From: Streptococcus ilei
GTDB lineage: Bacteria; Bacillota; Bacilli; Lactobacillales; Streptococcaceae
NCBI RefSeq assembly: GCF_000479335.1
Contig: NC_022584.1
Location: 1,054,001-1,118,000 of the forward strand
DNA length: 64,000 nt
Direction of reading: 5' to 3'
Below the pieces are notes generated by a model that did not search any database, had not been told where the DNA came from, and was given only the letters and a program-made list of their open reading frames with translations. Positions 36,519-46,056 of the stretch are shown here, piece after piece. Position 1 is the first letter of the stretch, and the number at the start of each line of letters is the position of its first letter. A program made the position numbers and the translations under genes.

Positions 36519-39038
36519 TTAGAGTTTTTTACCGTGGCAGTTTTTAAATTTCTTACCAGATCCACATGGACAAATGTCGTTACGTTTGATTTGGCTCAAA
36601 TCAAGATCTTCTGGTAAATCAGTTTTTTGAGCAGCAATATTACGAGTCGCTGTCGTTGAAATACTATGTTCTGTACGTGGGCGCTCTTGTTCGTGAATTT
36701 GAGCTTTCATCATGAGACGAGTCACATCAAACTCAATAGAACCAATCATATCGTTGAACATACGGAATCCTTCAGATTGGTATTCAACCACTGGATTATT
36801 TTGCGCATAGCCACGGAGACCGACAGCATTACGCAATTGGTCTAAGGCATCGATGTGATCTGTCCATTTACTATCCACAACACGAAGGATCAAGACTTTT
36901 TGGAATTCTCTAACTGCTTCTTCATCGCGTAATTTCGCTACTTGGTTTTCATAAACCTCTTCAGCTCGTTGGAACAAGTAATCAATCACATCTTTATCCG
37001 ATTTGCCTTCAATATCGCTCTCTGAAATGGTATCTTCAGGGACCAAATTGTATTTGGCAAAGTTCAAGATAGCTTCCGTACGTTCTTCCTTGCTTGAGTG
37101 GCTTGCCCCTTCAACGATCCGTTTAATGGTTCGTTTGATCATGGCCTTGATTTCTGGAGCCAAATCACGATCCGCTGTAATCACATCATAGCGTTGAGAG
37201 TAGATAATCTCGCGTTGCTCCCGCATGACGTCATCATACTGAAGGACTTGCTTACGAGTGTCATAGTTGTTCCCTTCCACTCGTTTTTGGGCTGCTTCAA
37301 CTTGACGTGTAAACATGTTGGATCGGATGACAGATTCTTCTTCGCTTAGTTTGAAGCGGTCTAGCAAGGCTTTGATGCGCTCTGAACCGAAACGACGCAT
37401 CAACTCATCTTCAAGAGAAAGGTAGAATTGAGATTCACCCGGGTCCCCTTGACGTCCGGAACGTCCACGCAACTGGTTATCAATACGACGGCTTTCATGA
37501 CGCTCTGTACCAATGACACATAGTCCGCCCAATTCACGAACCCCTTCACCGAGCTTGATATCGGTACCACGTCCGGCCATGTTGGTCGCGATGGTAACGG
37601 CACCACGTTGACCCGCATTCATGATGATTTGAGCTTCTTTGTAGTGGTTTTTCGCATTCAAAACTTCGTGGGGAACTCCTGCTTCGACCAAGAGACGAGA
37701 TAAATAGTCACTGGTTTCAACGGCAACGGTACCCACCAAGACTGGTTGCCCTTTTTCGTAACGTGCTTTTACATCTTCTACTACAGCCTTAAACTTCGAT
37801 TTCAAGCTTGGGTAAAGAAGATCTGGATGGTCAATACGAGCAATCGGACGGTTTGTTGGAATTGGAATGACGCGAATGTTGTAAATTTCACGGAATTCTT
37901 CTTCTTCTGTCTTACCAGTACCTGTCATCCCTGAAAGTTTTTTGTACATCCGGAAGAGGTTTTGGTAAGTAATAGAAGCTGATGTTTTGGTTTCTTCTTG
38001 GACTGGTACACCTTCTTTAGCCTCAATCGCTTGGTGGAGACCATCAGAATAGCGACGTCCTTCCATGGTCCGACCTGTAAATTGGTCGACGATCAAGATT
38101 TCTTGATCCTCACTGACCACATAGTCGATGTCCAAAATCATGATATAGTTGGCACGGAGGGCATTGTCAATGTAGTGTGTTAAAGCAACATTTTCAATGT
38201 CATACAAGTTTTCAAGCTTAAAGTAGCTTTCAGCCTTATCAATCCCAGAATCTGACAAACCAATCGTTTTTGAAGGAACATCAATGATATAGTCTTCTTC
38301 TTCCAAAGATTTCACAAAGGCATCCGCCATGTGATAGAGTTGGCTAGTTTCTGTAGAAGTCTGACCTGAAACAATCAATGGAGTACGGGCTTCATCAATC
38401 AAGATCGAGTCTACCTCATCGACCAAGGCATAGTTCAAAGGACGTTGTACCATGTTTTCGGCACGAACAACCATGTTATCACGCAGGTAGTCGAAACCGA
38501 TTTCCGCATTGGTTGAATAGGTGATATCACAAGCATAAGCTTCTTGTTTTTCAGAAGGTGATTTTGCAGCCAGGTTGATCCCAACTGAAAGACCTAGCCA
38601 TGAGTACAATTCTCCCATCTCAGTCGCATCACGTTCTGTCAGGTATTCATTGACCGTAACAACGTGAACCCCTTTACCAGATAGGGCATTCAAATACACC
38701 GGCATGGTCGCAGTCAAGGTTTTCCCTTCCCCTGTACGCATTTCTGGAACGTCACCATGGTGAAGAACAATCCCCCCCATGACCTGTACTTTATAAGGGA
38801 ACAAGCCCAAGACACGCTTAGCACCTTCACGAACTACTGCGAAAGCTTCATAGAGGAGATCATCCAATGATTCACCATCTTGGTAGCGTTGTTTGAATTC
38901 TTCTGTTTTCGCCTTCAGTTCATCATCTGACAAGGCAGCCATTTGATCTTCATAGGAGAAGACCTTGTCTGCCATCTTTTCCAATCGTCTTAATTCACCT
39001 TTATCATTTTCGATAATTGTTTTTAATAAATTAGCCAT
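36519..39038 (-). CDS. secA: Preprotein translocase ATPase SecA
   Basis: An 839-residue Sec[16 protein letters not shown] (Walker A), [20 protein letters not shown] (DEVD), [21 protein letters not shown] and [21 protein letters not shown] are all present. The C-terminal [14 protein letters not shown] zinc motif binds SecB-like partners or ribosomes. Full length. Confidence 0.98.
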   Translation of the reverse strand: MANLLKTIIENDKGELRRLEKMADKVFSYEDQMAALSDDELKAKTEEFKQRYQDGESLDDLLYEAFAVVREGAKRVLGLFPYKVQVMGGIVLHHGDVPEMRTGEGKTLTATMPVYLNALSGKGVHVVTVNEYLTERDATEMGELYSWLGLSVGINLAAKSPSEKQEAYACDITYSTNAEIGFDYLRDNMVVRAENMVQRPLNYALVDEVDSILIDEARTPLIVSGQTSTETSQLYHMADAFVKSLEEEDYIIDVPSKTIGLSDSGIDKAESYFKLENLYDIENVALTHYIDNALRANYIMILDIDYVVSEDQEILIVDQFTGRTMEGRRYSDGLHQAIEAKEGVPVQEETKTSASITYQNLFRMYKKLSGMTGTGKTEEEEFREIYNIRVIPIPTNRPIARIDHPDLLYPSLKSKFKAVVEDVKARYEKGQPVLVGTVAVETSDYLSRLLVEAGVPHEVLNAKNHYKEAQIIMNAGQRGAVTIATNMAGRGTDIKLGEGVRELGGLCVIGTERHESRRIDNQLRGRSGRQGDPGESQFYLSLEDELMRRFGSERIKALLDRFKLSEEESVIRSNMFTRQVEAAQKRVEGNNYDTRKQVLQYDDVMREQREIIYSQRYDVITADRDLAPEIKAMIKRTIKRIVEGASHSSKEERTEAILNFAKYNLVPEDTISESDIEGKSDKDVIDYLFQRAEEVYENQVAKLRDEEAVREFQKVLILRVVDSKWTDHIDALDQLRNAVGLRGYAQNNPVVEYQSEGFRMFNDMIGSIEFDVTRLMMKAQIHEQERPRTEHSISTTATRNIAAQKTDLPEDLDLSQIKRNDICPCGSGKKFKNCHGKKL

Positions 39039-39084
39039 TAGTATCCTTACTTTTCAAATTTCTTAAATTTTAAACGTTCTTTTT

Positions 39085-39113
39085 ATTATAGCACACTGTA
39101 GCTTATCCATCAA
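39085..39113 (-). promoter_or_regulatory. secA promoter
   Basis: Minus strand -35 TTGATG (39113-39108), 17-nt spacer, -10 TATAAT (39090-39085). Confidence 0.8.
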
Positions 39114-39202
39114 GAAATTCCATTGATTAGAAGATGGTTTCCCCCTCTTTTTTCCCTTATCCATTTCACCTTTTGCTCATCTATTAGAAAAATCCTTAAA
39201 AC

Positions 39203-39235
39203 AACAAAAGGTTAAGTACTTGACGACTCAACCTT
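39203..39235 (-). terminator. Terminator of manA
   Basis: Minus strand AAGGTTGAGT and ACTTAACCTT form a stem with one bulge, followed by TTGTTGTTTT. Starts 10 nt after the manA stop. Confidence 0.75.
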
Positions 39236-39245
39236 CTATCTACGT

Positions 39246-40190
39246 TTATGGATGACTGACAATTAATTCCATCTCTTCTCCTGATAAGGTCCAATTCTGG
39301 ATATCACTCGTTAAGATAAAATGTTCTCCTTTTCCAATCGGATAATCTACCCCATCTACCTGAAGACTTCCTTGCCCTGAGAGAACGCTCACCAAACTAT
39401 AATCATGGGTCTTTTCAAATCGAACTTCCCCATTGATGACCCATTTGTGAACACCAAAGAAGTCATTGGCCACTAACAAAGTCGATGACAAGTGGTCAAC
39501 TTTTTCCTCAACTGGTCGGCTATTTGCCGGAGCACCTAAGTTCAGGACATCAATAGACTGTTCAATGTGCAATTCACGTAAATTCCCTTGATCATCTTTG
39601 CGATCAAAGTCGTAAACTCGATACGTCGTGTCGCTTGATTGCTGGGTTTCCAAAATCAAGATACCCGAACCAATGGCATGCATGGTTCCACTTGGAACAT
39701 AGAAGAAATCTCCCGCTTTCACAGGAACCCGTGCTAAAAGATCATCCCATTCTTTGGCTTCGATCATTCGACGTAATTCTTCCTTGGACTGGGCGTGGTG
39801 ACCATAGATAATCTCCGCCCCTTCATCCGCAGCAATAATATACCAGCATTCGGTTTTCCCAAGTTCTCCTTCATGCTCCATTCCATAGGCATCATCTGGA
39901 TGAACCTGAACACTGAGCCAGTCATTGGCATCCAGAATCTTTGTCAATAAAGGAAAGACCGGTTCTGTTCGATCTCCAAATAATTCACGATGCTCTGCAT
40001 AAAGTTGGTCTAACCCCATTCCAGCATAAGGCCCATTTTTAACAACTGAAACACCATGGGGATGGGCAGAAATAGCCCAGTATTCACCAACATGATCGCT
40101 CGGGATTTCATAGCCAAACTCATCTCGTAATCTAGTTCCACCCCAAATTTTTTCCTGCATGACGGATTGTAAAAATAACGGTTGTGACAT
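39246..40190 (-). CDS. manA: Mannose-6-phosphate isomerase, class I
   Basis: A 314-residue type I phosphomannose isomerase linking mannose-6-P and fructose-6-P. Zinc ligands appear in LSVQVHPDDAYGMEHEGELGKTE and the later FFYVPSGTMHAIGSG. The start follows GGAGG 5 nt upstream. Confidence 0.94.
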   Translation of the reverse strand: MSQPLFLQSVMQEKIWGGTRLRDEFGYEIPSDHVGEYWAISAHPHGVSVVKNGPYAGMGLDQLYAEHRELFGDRTEPVFPLLTKILDANDWLSVQVHPDDAYGMEHEGELGKTECWYIIAADEGAEIIYGHHAQSKEELRRMIEAKEWDDLLARVPVKAGDFFYVPSGTMHAIGSGILILETQQSSDTTYRVYDFDRKDDQGNLRELHIEQSIDVLNLGAPANSRPVEEKVDHLSSTLLVANDFFGVHKWVINGEVRFEKTHDYSLVSVLSGQGSLQVDGVDYPIGKGEHFILTSDIQNWTLSGEEMELIVSHP

Positions 40191-40224
40191 ACCTGCCTCC
40201 ATATATCCTTGTATTCAATACCTT

Positions 40225-40253
40225 ATTATACAAAATTTCATTCGTTTTTGAAA
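40225..40253 (-). promoter_or_regulatory. manA promoter
   Basis: Minus strand -35 TTTCAA (40253-40248), 17-nt spacer, -10 TATAAT (40230-40225). Confidence 0.75.
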
Positions 40254-40297
40254 GCTCTACCAAGCCCTTCATTCCCTTTTTAATTTTTTGCACGTTT

Positions 40298-40327
40298 TTC
40301 GCATTTTTACCGGCTTTTCGCTATAAT
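40298..40327 (+). promoter_or_regulatory. queG promoter
   Basis: -10 TATAAT (40322-40327) with a weak -35 TTCGCA (40298-40303, 18-nt spacer). The -10 ends only 6 nt before the ATG, which implies a leaderless or near-leaderless transcript. Confidence 0.6.
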
Positions 40328-40333
40328 AGGAAT

Positions 40334-41473
40334 ATGAATCTCAAAGAATCCATTATCGAGTTGGCTCACTCCATCGGTATTTCAAAAATCGGTTTTACCA
40401 CTGCAGATGATTTTTCCTATTTAGAAAAATCCCTCCGCCTAGCTGTAGAGGAAGGCCGAAATTCAGGGTTTGAGCACAAAAATATCGAAGAACGAATCCA
40501 GCCACGCTTAAGTTTAGCTTCTGCTAAAACGATTATTTCCATTGCCGTTGCATATCCTCACAAGTTAAAACAACAACCTCAGAAGACAGCCTATAAACGC
40601 GGAAAATTTACTCCCAACAGTTGGGGCATAGACTACCACTATGTCCTACAGGATAAGTTGGACCGCCTGGCTAAAGGGATTGAAGAATTGACGGCTAACT
40701 TCGAATACAAGGGCATGGTGGATACCGGAGCCTTGGTGGATACTGCCGTTGCTCAACGGGCCGGCATTGGATTTATCGGCAAGAATGGCCTTGTCATCTC
40801 AAAAGAATATGGTTCTTATATGTTTTTAGGAGAACTTATCACTAACCTAGAAATTGAACCTGACCAAGCAGTCGACTATGGTTGTGGAAATTGTAACCGC
40901 TGTGTAGAAGCCTGCCCGACATCTTGCTTAATTGGAGATGGCACCATGAATGCCCGACGTTGTCTGTCCTTTCAGACCCAAGACAAGGGCATGATGGATA
41001 TGGAATTCCGTAAAAAGATTAAAACGGTCATCTACGGCTGTGATATCTGTCAAATCTGTTGTCCCTACAATCGTGGTCTGGATAACCCACTAGCCACTGA
41101 CATTGATCCAGAACTCGCTCACCCAGAATTAATCCCCTTTATCGAGCTATCCAATGGTCAATTCAAAGAAAAATTCGGAATGGTCGCTGGTAGTTGGCGG
41201 GGGAAAAATATCCTTCAGCGAAATGCCATCATTGCCTTGGCCAATGCTAATGACCGGTCTGCCATCCCTAAACTTCTAGAAATTATCGAAACTTCGCAAA
41301 ACCAGATTCATATTGCAACAGCCATTTGGTCTCTGGGGGAGCTGATTCGAGAAGTCACACCTGACTTGGTTGATTTATTAACTTCCCTCAAAAACCCAAG
41401 TCCTGCTATTATAGAAGAACGCGAACGGTTTTTCCAAAAATTCCATCTAGATGAAATAACGATACAAAAATAG
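40334..41473 (+). CDS. queG: Epoxyqueuosine reductase QueG
   Basis: A 379-residue cobalamin- and iron-sulfur-dependent enzyme doing the last step of queuosine synthesis in tRNA. Two 4Fe-4S motifs are visible: CGNCNRCVEACP and CDICQICCPYN. The catalytic-region Asp lies in MVDTGALVDTAVAQRAGIGFIGKNG, and about 70 C-terminal residues form HEAT-like repeats. The stop TAG directly abuts repeat copy D. Confidence 0.94.
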   Translation: MNLKESIIELAHSIGISKIGFTTADDFSYLEKSLRLAVEEGRNSGFEHKNIEERIQPRLSLASAKTIISIAVAYPHKLKQQPQKTAYKRGKFTPNSWGIDYHYVLQDKLDRLAKGIEELTANFEYKGMVDTGALVDTAVAQRAGIGFIGKNGLVISKEYGSYMFLGELITNLEIEPDQAVDYGCGNCNRCVEACPTSCLIGDGTMNARRCLSFQTQDKGMMDMEFRKKIKTVIYGCDICQICCPYNRGLDNPLATDIDPELAHPELIPFIELSNGQFKEKFGMVAGSWRGKNILQRNAIIALANANDRSAIPKLLEIIETSQNQIHIATAIWSLGELIREVTPDLVDLLTSLKNPSPAIIEERERFFQKFHLDEITIQK

Positions 41474-41654
41474 AGAGTGGGACAGAAATCGGTCATTCGT
41501 TAGAATTCGATTTCGTCGTCCCACCTCCGCACAGTTGAGTAGGGCTATAAAAGCTGATGAAATCAGCGTAGTAGAGCCCACTCAACCACTGCGTCTTGCT
41601 CGACTATCCAAAGACAATTGAGAGGCTAGGACTTTGGTCCCAGCCTCTTTTATA
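41472..41654 (+). repeat. Dispersed ~180-bp terminator element, copy D
   Basis: The only plus-strand copy, following plus-strand queG. Hairpin 1: GTGGGAC/GTCCCAC with inner GAAATCG/CGATTTC. Hairpin 2: TTGAGTAGGGCT/AGCCCACTCAA with inner GCTGAT/ATCAGC. Hairpin 3: GAGGCTAGGAC/GTCCCAGCCTC with TTTTATAG. The stop codon's last base is the base before AGAGAGTGGGAC. Confidence 0.93.
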
Positions 41655-41685
41655 GTTCACCTCATCCTTCTTCCTGACCTTATTC

Positions 41686-42201
41686 TTAAAAAAGCCCCAA
41701 GGGATAAAACCAAAAGAACCCCCAAAGAATAGCAGATAAAAAACCAACCACAACATCACGAACAAAATGGACTCCAGCCAGAACACGAACCCCCGACAAT
41801 AGAAGAGCCAAGGACAGACCAAGGACCGATAGAAGAGGATGCACTCCCCAGGCTACTGTAGAAATGATCGCCGCAGAAAAGACGTGCCGACTTGGCATAG
41901 AACTCCCCTTCCCCTCTCGATTCAGTAACGGAGGGAAAGTCCCCAGCTCATAGGGACGCGGCCAATTCATTCGTTTTCGAATGACACTTAATACAATAAA
42001 ACCAGTTGCTGGTACCAAAAGATAAGCAAGCACAATCCAAGTCTTGCTAGCCTTTAGATAGGCTGCCCAAAGAACATAGAAATAAAGGAGAGGCATCAAC
42101 AAGGTGACGAGCCGATTGGTCCACTTTAATAAAGAAAGATAATAGGGATGGGTCACAAAAAATGGTCTAACCCGTTCATAGAACAAATATTCTTTTTTCA
42201 T
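41686..42201 (-). CDS. PAP2 family phosphatase
   Basis: A 171-residue membrane phosphatase with about five helices. The three PAP2 motifs are in order: RKRMNWPRP (KX6RP), SMPSRHVFSA (PSGH, here PSRH) and SGVRVLAGVHFVRDVVVG (SRX5HX3D-like). Probably dephosphorylates a lipid phosphate such as undecaprenyl pyrophosphate or phosphatidate. It starts 44 nt after the deformylase-like gene. Confidence 0.88.
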   Translation of the reverse strand: MKKEYLFYERVRPFFVTHPYYLSLLKWTNRLVTLLMPLLYFYVLWAAYLKASKTWIVLAYLLVPATGFIVLSVIRKRMNWPRPYELGTFPPLLNREGKGSSMPSRHVFSAAIISTVAWGVHPLLSVLGLSLALLLSGVRVLAGVHFVRDVVVGFLSAILWGFFWFYPLGLF

Positions 42202-42245
42202 AAGGATTCTCTCTTCAATCAGTCATTTAACAAGCAACAGCTCAG

Positions 42246-42656
42246 CTAGATCAAAATCCCTTCCAGGTGATCGAGCTCATGCTGGCAAATCTGGGCCGCA
42301 AAACCTTCTAAGCTTATGAGCTGAGGTTTCCAATTGGTATCACGGTAGGAGACTTGAATCTTTTCAAAGCGACTTGTCTTTCGACTTCCTGGCAAAGAAA
42401 GACAGCCTTCTTCTGTCTCATAAATCCCTTCTTTCTTAACTAGAACAGGATTAAAGAGAACCAAGGGCATCAAACCTAGTTGGATGATGATGACTCGCTT
42501 ACGTACACCAATCATATTAGCAGCCATGCCAACACAGGCTTCCTGGTGAGCTCGTAGGGTATCTTGTAAATCTTGCGCCAAATACAAATCCTCTTTTGTC
42601 GCTTCTTCAGACACTTGACTCAAAAAGAAGGGATCCTTCATAATGGCTTTTTCCAT
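42246..42656 (-). CDS. Peptide deformylase-like protein (short paralogue)
   Basis: A 136-residue protein of the peptide deformylase family. Motif II EEGCLSLPG (metal Cys) and motif III CQHELDHLEG (metal His pair, catalytic Glu) are intact. Motif I reads CVGMAANMIG, lacking the first Gly and the Gln of GxGxAAxQ. It is shorter than the main streptococcal Def (about 200 residues), so it is probably a paralogue of different or reduced activity. The second ATG (42656) is preferred because GGAG then has 5-nt spacing. Confidence 0.82.
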   Translation of the reverse strand: MEKAIMKDPFFLSQVSEEATKEDLYLAQDLQDTLRAHQEACVGMAANMIGVRKRVIIIQLGLMPLVLFNPVLVKKEGIYETEEGCLSLPGSRKTSRFEKIQVSYRDTNWKPQLISLEGFAAQICQHELDHLEGILI

Positions 42657-42764
42657 CATTTCTCCTCTCTTGCTAAAAAAGAGAAGGTCATTCATCCATC
42701 TTCCCGACGAAGAACTCCCTCCCCCTAGCATTTTGATGCTTTATGTTATTTCAACCTTAACTTA

Positions 42765-43658
42765 TTAGTCTTTTTTGCTGACTTGTTTTGCTAAGACAAA
42801 GTTACCCAAGGTCGCTGAACCATTTCCTGCTACTGCTGGTGTTACGATATAGTCACGAACATCTGGCACTGGTAAATAGCCGTTCAATAAGACGGTGAAT
42901 TTTTCACGAACGCGATCCAACATGTGTTGTTGTGCCATCACTCCTCCACCAAATACAATCACATCTGGGCGGAAGGTTACAGTTGCATTGACAGCAGCTT
43001 GGGCAATATAGTAGGCTTGGATATCCCATACAGAGCTATTCAGTTCAATATTTTCCCCACGAATACCGCTACGAGCTTCCAAGCTTGGGCCAGCCGCAAG
43101 ACCTTCTAAACAGCCTCTGTGGAATGGACACACACCATTAAATTCTTTTTCAACATCCATCGGGTGTTTGGCAACATAATAATGGCCCATCTCAGGATGT
43201 CCCACTCCACCAATGAATTCACCACGCTGGATGACACCTGCACCAATCCCTGTACCAATTGTGTAGTAAACTAAGTTCTCAATACGACCACCCGCATTAT
43301 TACGAGCAACAACCTCACCATAAGCTGAGCTATTTACGTCAGTTGTAAAGTAAATCGGTACATTTAAGGATCGACGGAAAGATCCCACCACATCTACATT
43401 TGCCCAATGTGGTTTGGGAGTTGTTGTAATAAAACCATAGGTCTTTGAATTCTTATCAATATCAATCGGTCCAAATGAACCAATGGCTAAACCAGCAAGA
43501 CTTTCAAATTTAGAGAAAAACTCAATACATTTATCAAGGGTTTCAATTGGGGTTGTTGTCGGAAACTGTGTCTTTTCAATGACGTTATTATTTTCGTCAC
43601 CTACAGCACAAACAAACTTTGTTCCACCAGCTTCAAGACTTCCATATAATTTAGTCAT
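42765..43658 (-). CDS. scrK: Fructokinase (ROK family)
   Basis: A 297-residue ROK kinase phosphorylating fructose released by ScrB. SLEAGGTKFVCAVG is the phosphate loop, TTDVNSSAYGE holds the catalytic Asp region, GTGIGAGVIQRGEF is conserved, and a zinc-type GHYYVAKHP...CPFHRGCLEGLAAGPS motif is present. Start with AAGAGG upstream. Its promoter carries a ScrR-like operator. Confidence 0.93.
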   Translation of the reverse strand: MTKLYGSLEAGGTKFVCAVGDENNNVIEKTQFPTTTPIETLDKCIEFFSKFESLAGLAIGSFGPIDIDKNSKTYGFITTTPKPHWANVDVVGSFRRSLNVPIYFTTDVNSSAYGEVVARNNAGGRIENLVYYTIGTGIGAGVIQRGEFIGGVGHPEMGHYYVAKHPMDVEKEFNGVCPFHRGCLEGLAAGPSLEARSGIRGENIELNSSVWDIQAYYIAQAAVNATVTFRPDVIVFGGGVMAQQHMLDRVREKFTVLLNGYLPVPDVRDYIVTPAVAGNGSATLGNFVLAKQVSKKD

Positions 43659-43690
43659 ATCAAACCTCTTTTTCAATTCTCTTTTTTTCT

Positions 43691-43717
43691 ATTATATCAC
43701 AAAGGGAAACGGTTCAC
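43691..43717 (-). promoter_or_regulatory. scrK promoter and ScrR-like operator
   Basis: Minus strand extended -10 TGATATAAT (TATAAT at 43696-43691). GGGAAACGGTTCAC (43704-43717, plus strand) contains the AAACGGTT core shared with the scrA operators and lies between the -10 and -35 region. Confidence 0.65.
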
Positions 43718-43750
43718 TTCTATTCCTTATAGAAAAAACTACTCTTATTT

Positions 43751-43798
43751 ATGTTTAAACATTAGGTGAGCGGCTTTTTTATTCCAAGCCTCACCTCC
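43751..43798. other. Palindrome and hairpin between scrA terminator and scrK
   Basis: A perfect 12-bp palindrome ATGTTTAAACAT (43751-43762) and a hairpin AGGTGAG..GGCTT / AAGCC..TCACCT (about 43766-43798). No T-run follows, so this is not an obvious terminator; no known motif recognised. Confidence 0.4.
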
Positions 43799-43840
43799 AA
43801 AAAAAATTCAAGGACTGGAGGAAGCCCTAACCAGTCCTTG
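43797..43840 (-). terminator. Terminator of scrA
   Basis: Perfect 10-bp stem CAAGGACTGG / CCAGTCCTTG (43809-43818 with 43831-43840), 12-nt loop, followed on the minus strand by AATTTTTTTT. Starts 17 nt after the scrA stop. Confidence 0.88.
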
Positions 43841-43857
43841 AGTAATCCTATTTTAGA

Positions 43858-45777
43858 TTATGCTTTTACTTCAATAATCGCATCGCCTTTAGCAACTGCA
43901 CCATTAGCTACTGGAGTTACTGAAGCATAATCAGCTGTGTTTGTGACGATGACCATTGTTGTATCATCAAGACCAGCTGCTGCAATTTTAGCAGAATCAA
44001 ATGTTCCAAGAACATCGCCAGCTTTGACCTTGTCACCTTGAGCAACTTTCTGATCAAATCCTTCACCGTTCATTGAAACTGTATCAATCCCAACGTGGAT
44101 CAAAACTTCAGCACCATTGGCTGTCTTCAAGCCAAAAGCATGTCCAGTTGCAAAAGCAATGGTTACTTCAGCATCCGCCGGAGCATATACAACACCTTCA
44201 GTTGGTTTGATGGCAATCCCTTGTCCCATAGCACCACTTGAGAATACAGGGTCATTTACGTTTTCTAAAGCAACCGCTTGACCAACGATTGGAGAGATGA
44301 TGGTTTCATCTTGAAGAGATGCTGGAACAGTTCCAGTTGTTTCTTCTTCAATAATTGCACCAGCTTCTTCGTCTTCTGCAGGAACTGATGAAGCTTCATC
44401 TTCGTAACCGAACATATATGTCAAACCAAAACTTAGTGCAGTTGTAAATACAACCATAAATACATATTTCAATAATTGACCGTTTAGATAGAGAAGTGTT
44501 CCTGGAATAATTGTAATACCAAATCCTGTACCAGCAAGGTTTAACATAGATGCAATCCAACCACCTACAGCACCTGCTCCCAAAGCAATAACGAATGGTT
44601 TCACATAACGCAAGTTCACACCAAAGATTGCAGGCTCAGTAATACCTAATAAGGCAGAAATAGTTGCAGGAAATGCTAAAGCTTTCACTTTTTGAGATTT
44701 TGATTTCACTGCCACCGCTAAAGTCGCACCAGCTTGTGCAGTCATAGCAGCTGTAATAATTGCATTAAATGGATCTTTTTTATCCGAAGTAATTAATTGC
44801 GATTCAAGAAGGTTAAAAATATGATGGACACCAGTAACGACAATCAACTGATGAACCCCACCGATAAGAAGACCTGCAAGGCCGAATGGTAAATTTAAAA
44901 TAAACTTAGTTGCATTCAGTACATGTTCCTCGATGCTGTGGAAGAATGGTCCAATAATAAACAAAGCGAGGAATGACATGATTGTTAATGTAAATAATGG
45001 AACCAATAACAAATCTAAGACATCTGGAATTTTCTTATGGAGCCATTTTTCAAGTTTTGCACCAATTAGACCAACGAAGAAAGCGGGAAGAACTGAGTTC
45101 TGGAATCCAACTACATGATGGAAGATACCAAAGAATGTTGCTGCTTTAGAAGGATCTTCCGCTACAACCCACGCATTAGGAAGTGTCGGACTAACCATCA
45201 TCAAACCAATTACAATTCCAAGAACAGGATTTCCTCCAAACACTCGGAACGCAGACCATGAAATCAAGGCTGGGAAGAAAGCAAACGCAGTATCTGTCAA
45301 AATTGTTGAATAGGTATAGAAATCTGTAGATTTAAATGCGTCTGCTGTAGTACCAAACAAAGCCAGCACTTGATCTTGAGCAATAGCACCACGAATTCCC
45401 ATAAACAAACCAGTTGCAACGATTGCTGGCAAAATTGGGACAAAAACATCTCCGAAGGTACGGATTGCACGTTGGAACCAATTTCCTTGTTTCGCTGCTT
45501 CAGCTTTCATTTCATCTTTTGAAGAAGTTGGCAAGCCTAGAGCTACTACTTCATCGTAGATCTTATTTACAGTACCAGTACCAAAGATGATTTGGTATTG
45601 ACCTGAGTTAAAGAAAGCTCCCTGTACTTTTTCAATGTTCTCAACAACATCTTTGTTGATTTTTGATTCATCTTTAACCATCACGCGAAGACGAGTCGCA
45701 CAGTGAGCAACACTGCTAACGTTCTCAACTCCACCGATTGCATCGATGACTTTTTTTGCAATTTCTGTATTTGACAT
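43858..45777 (-). CDS. scrA: Sucrose PTS transporter EIIBCA
   Basis: A 639-residue fused PTS permease, domain order B-C-A. EIIB: SSVAHCATRLRVMVKD (phospho-Cys near residue 26). EIIC: about ten helices, including GIRGAIAQDQ and ITEPAIFGVNLRY. EIIA: GATGHAFG-type FATGHAFGLK and EVLIHVGIDTV (phospho-His). It imports sucrose as sucrose-6-phosphate. The ATG at 45777 is preferred over TTG at 45783. Confidence 0.95.
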   Translation of the reverse strand: MSNTEIAKKVIDAIGGVENVSSVAHCATRLRVMVKDESKINKDVVENIEKVQGAFFNSGQYQIIFGTGTVNKIYDEVVALGLPTSSKDEMKAEAAKQGNWFQRAIRTFGDVFVPILPAIVATGLFMGIRGAIAQDQVLALFGTTADAFKSTDFYTYSTILTDTAFAFFPALISWSAFRVFGGNPVLGIVIGLMMVSPTLPNAWVVAEDPSKAATFFGIFHHVVGFQNSVLPAFFVGLIGAKLEKWLHKKIPDVLDLLLVPLFTLTIMSFLALFIIGPFFHSIEEHVLNATKFILNLPFGLAGLLIGGVHQLIVVTGVHHIFNLLESQLITSDKKDPFNAIITAAMTAQAGATLAVAVKSKSQKVKALAFPATISALLGITEPAIFGVNLRYVKPFVIALGAGAVGGWIASMLNLAGTGFGITIIPGTLLYLNGQLLKYVFMVVFTTALSFGLTYMFGYEDEASSVPAEDEEAGAIIEEETTGTVPASLQDETIISPIVGQAVALENVNDPVFSSGAMGQGIAIKPTEGVVYAPADAEVTIAFATGHAFGLKTANGAEVLIHVGIDTVSMNGEGFDQKVAQGDKVKAGDVLGTFDSAKIAAAGLDDTTMVIVTNTADYASVTPVANGAVAKGDAIIEVKA

Positions 45778-45807
45778 TTGCAAAAATCTCCTTATTTTTT
45801 ATTGTTT

Positions 45808-45878
45808 TGAAAACGGTTAAACCATCTCTACGCTCTTAATTGTACCACGTATTAAGAATATGTCAACCGTTTTGCAGA
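45808..45878 (-). promoter_or_regulatory. scrA promoter with two ScrR-like operators
   Basis: Minus strand -35 TTGACA (45866-45861), 16-nt spacer, -10 TACAAT (45844-45839). Operator TGCAAAACGGTTGAC (about 45876-45862) overlaps the -35; a second, GAAAACGGTTAAAC on the plus strand (45809-45822), lies just after the start of transcription. Both share AAAACGGTT. Confidence 0.75.
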
Positions 45879-46056
45879 ATGTTTTTGGTGTTTATTTGCG
45901 ATTTTTGATTGTTTGAAAGATGGATTTCTTATTTTCATTCACTAAAAAGCCCGTATGCTCTATATAAAAACCTCTATCTTGTTTTTGAATTTTCAAAAAC
46001 TTTCATACTTTCATTTATTTTCATAAATCAAAACTAGGCTTGACTTCGATATTTTA

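Noticed and set aside
26742..41654. Insertion sequence origin of the four repeats
   Set aside because: No transposase fragment and no clear target duplications flank the copies; a non-autonomous element remains possible.
41604..41822. 72-codon minus-strand frame over repeat copy D
   Set aside because: It combines repeat sequence with the out-of-frame PAP2 end; no start site or family.
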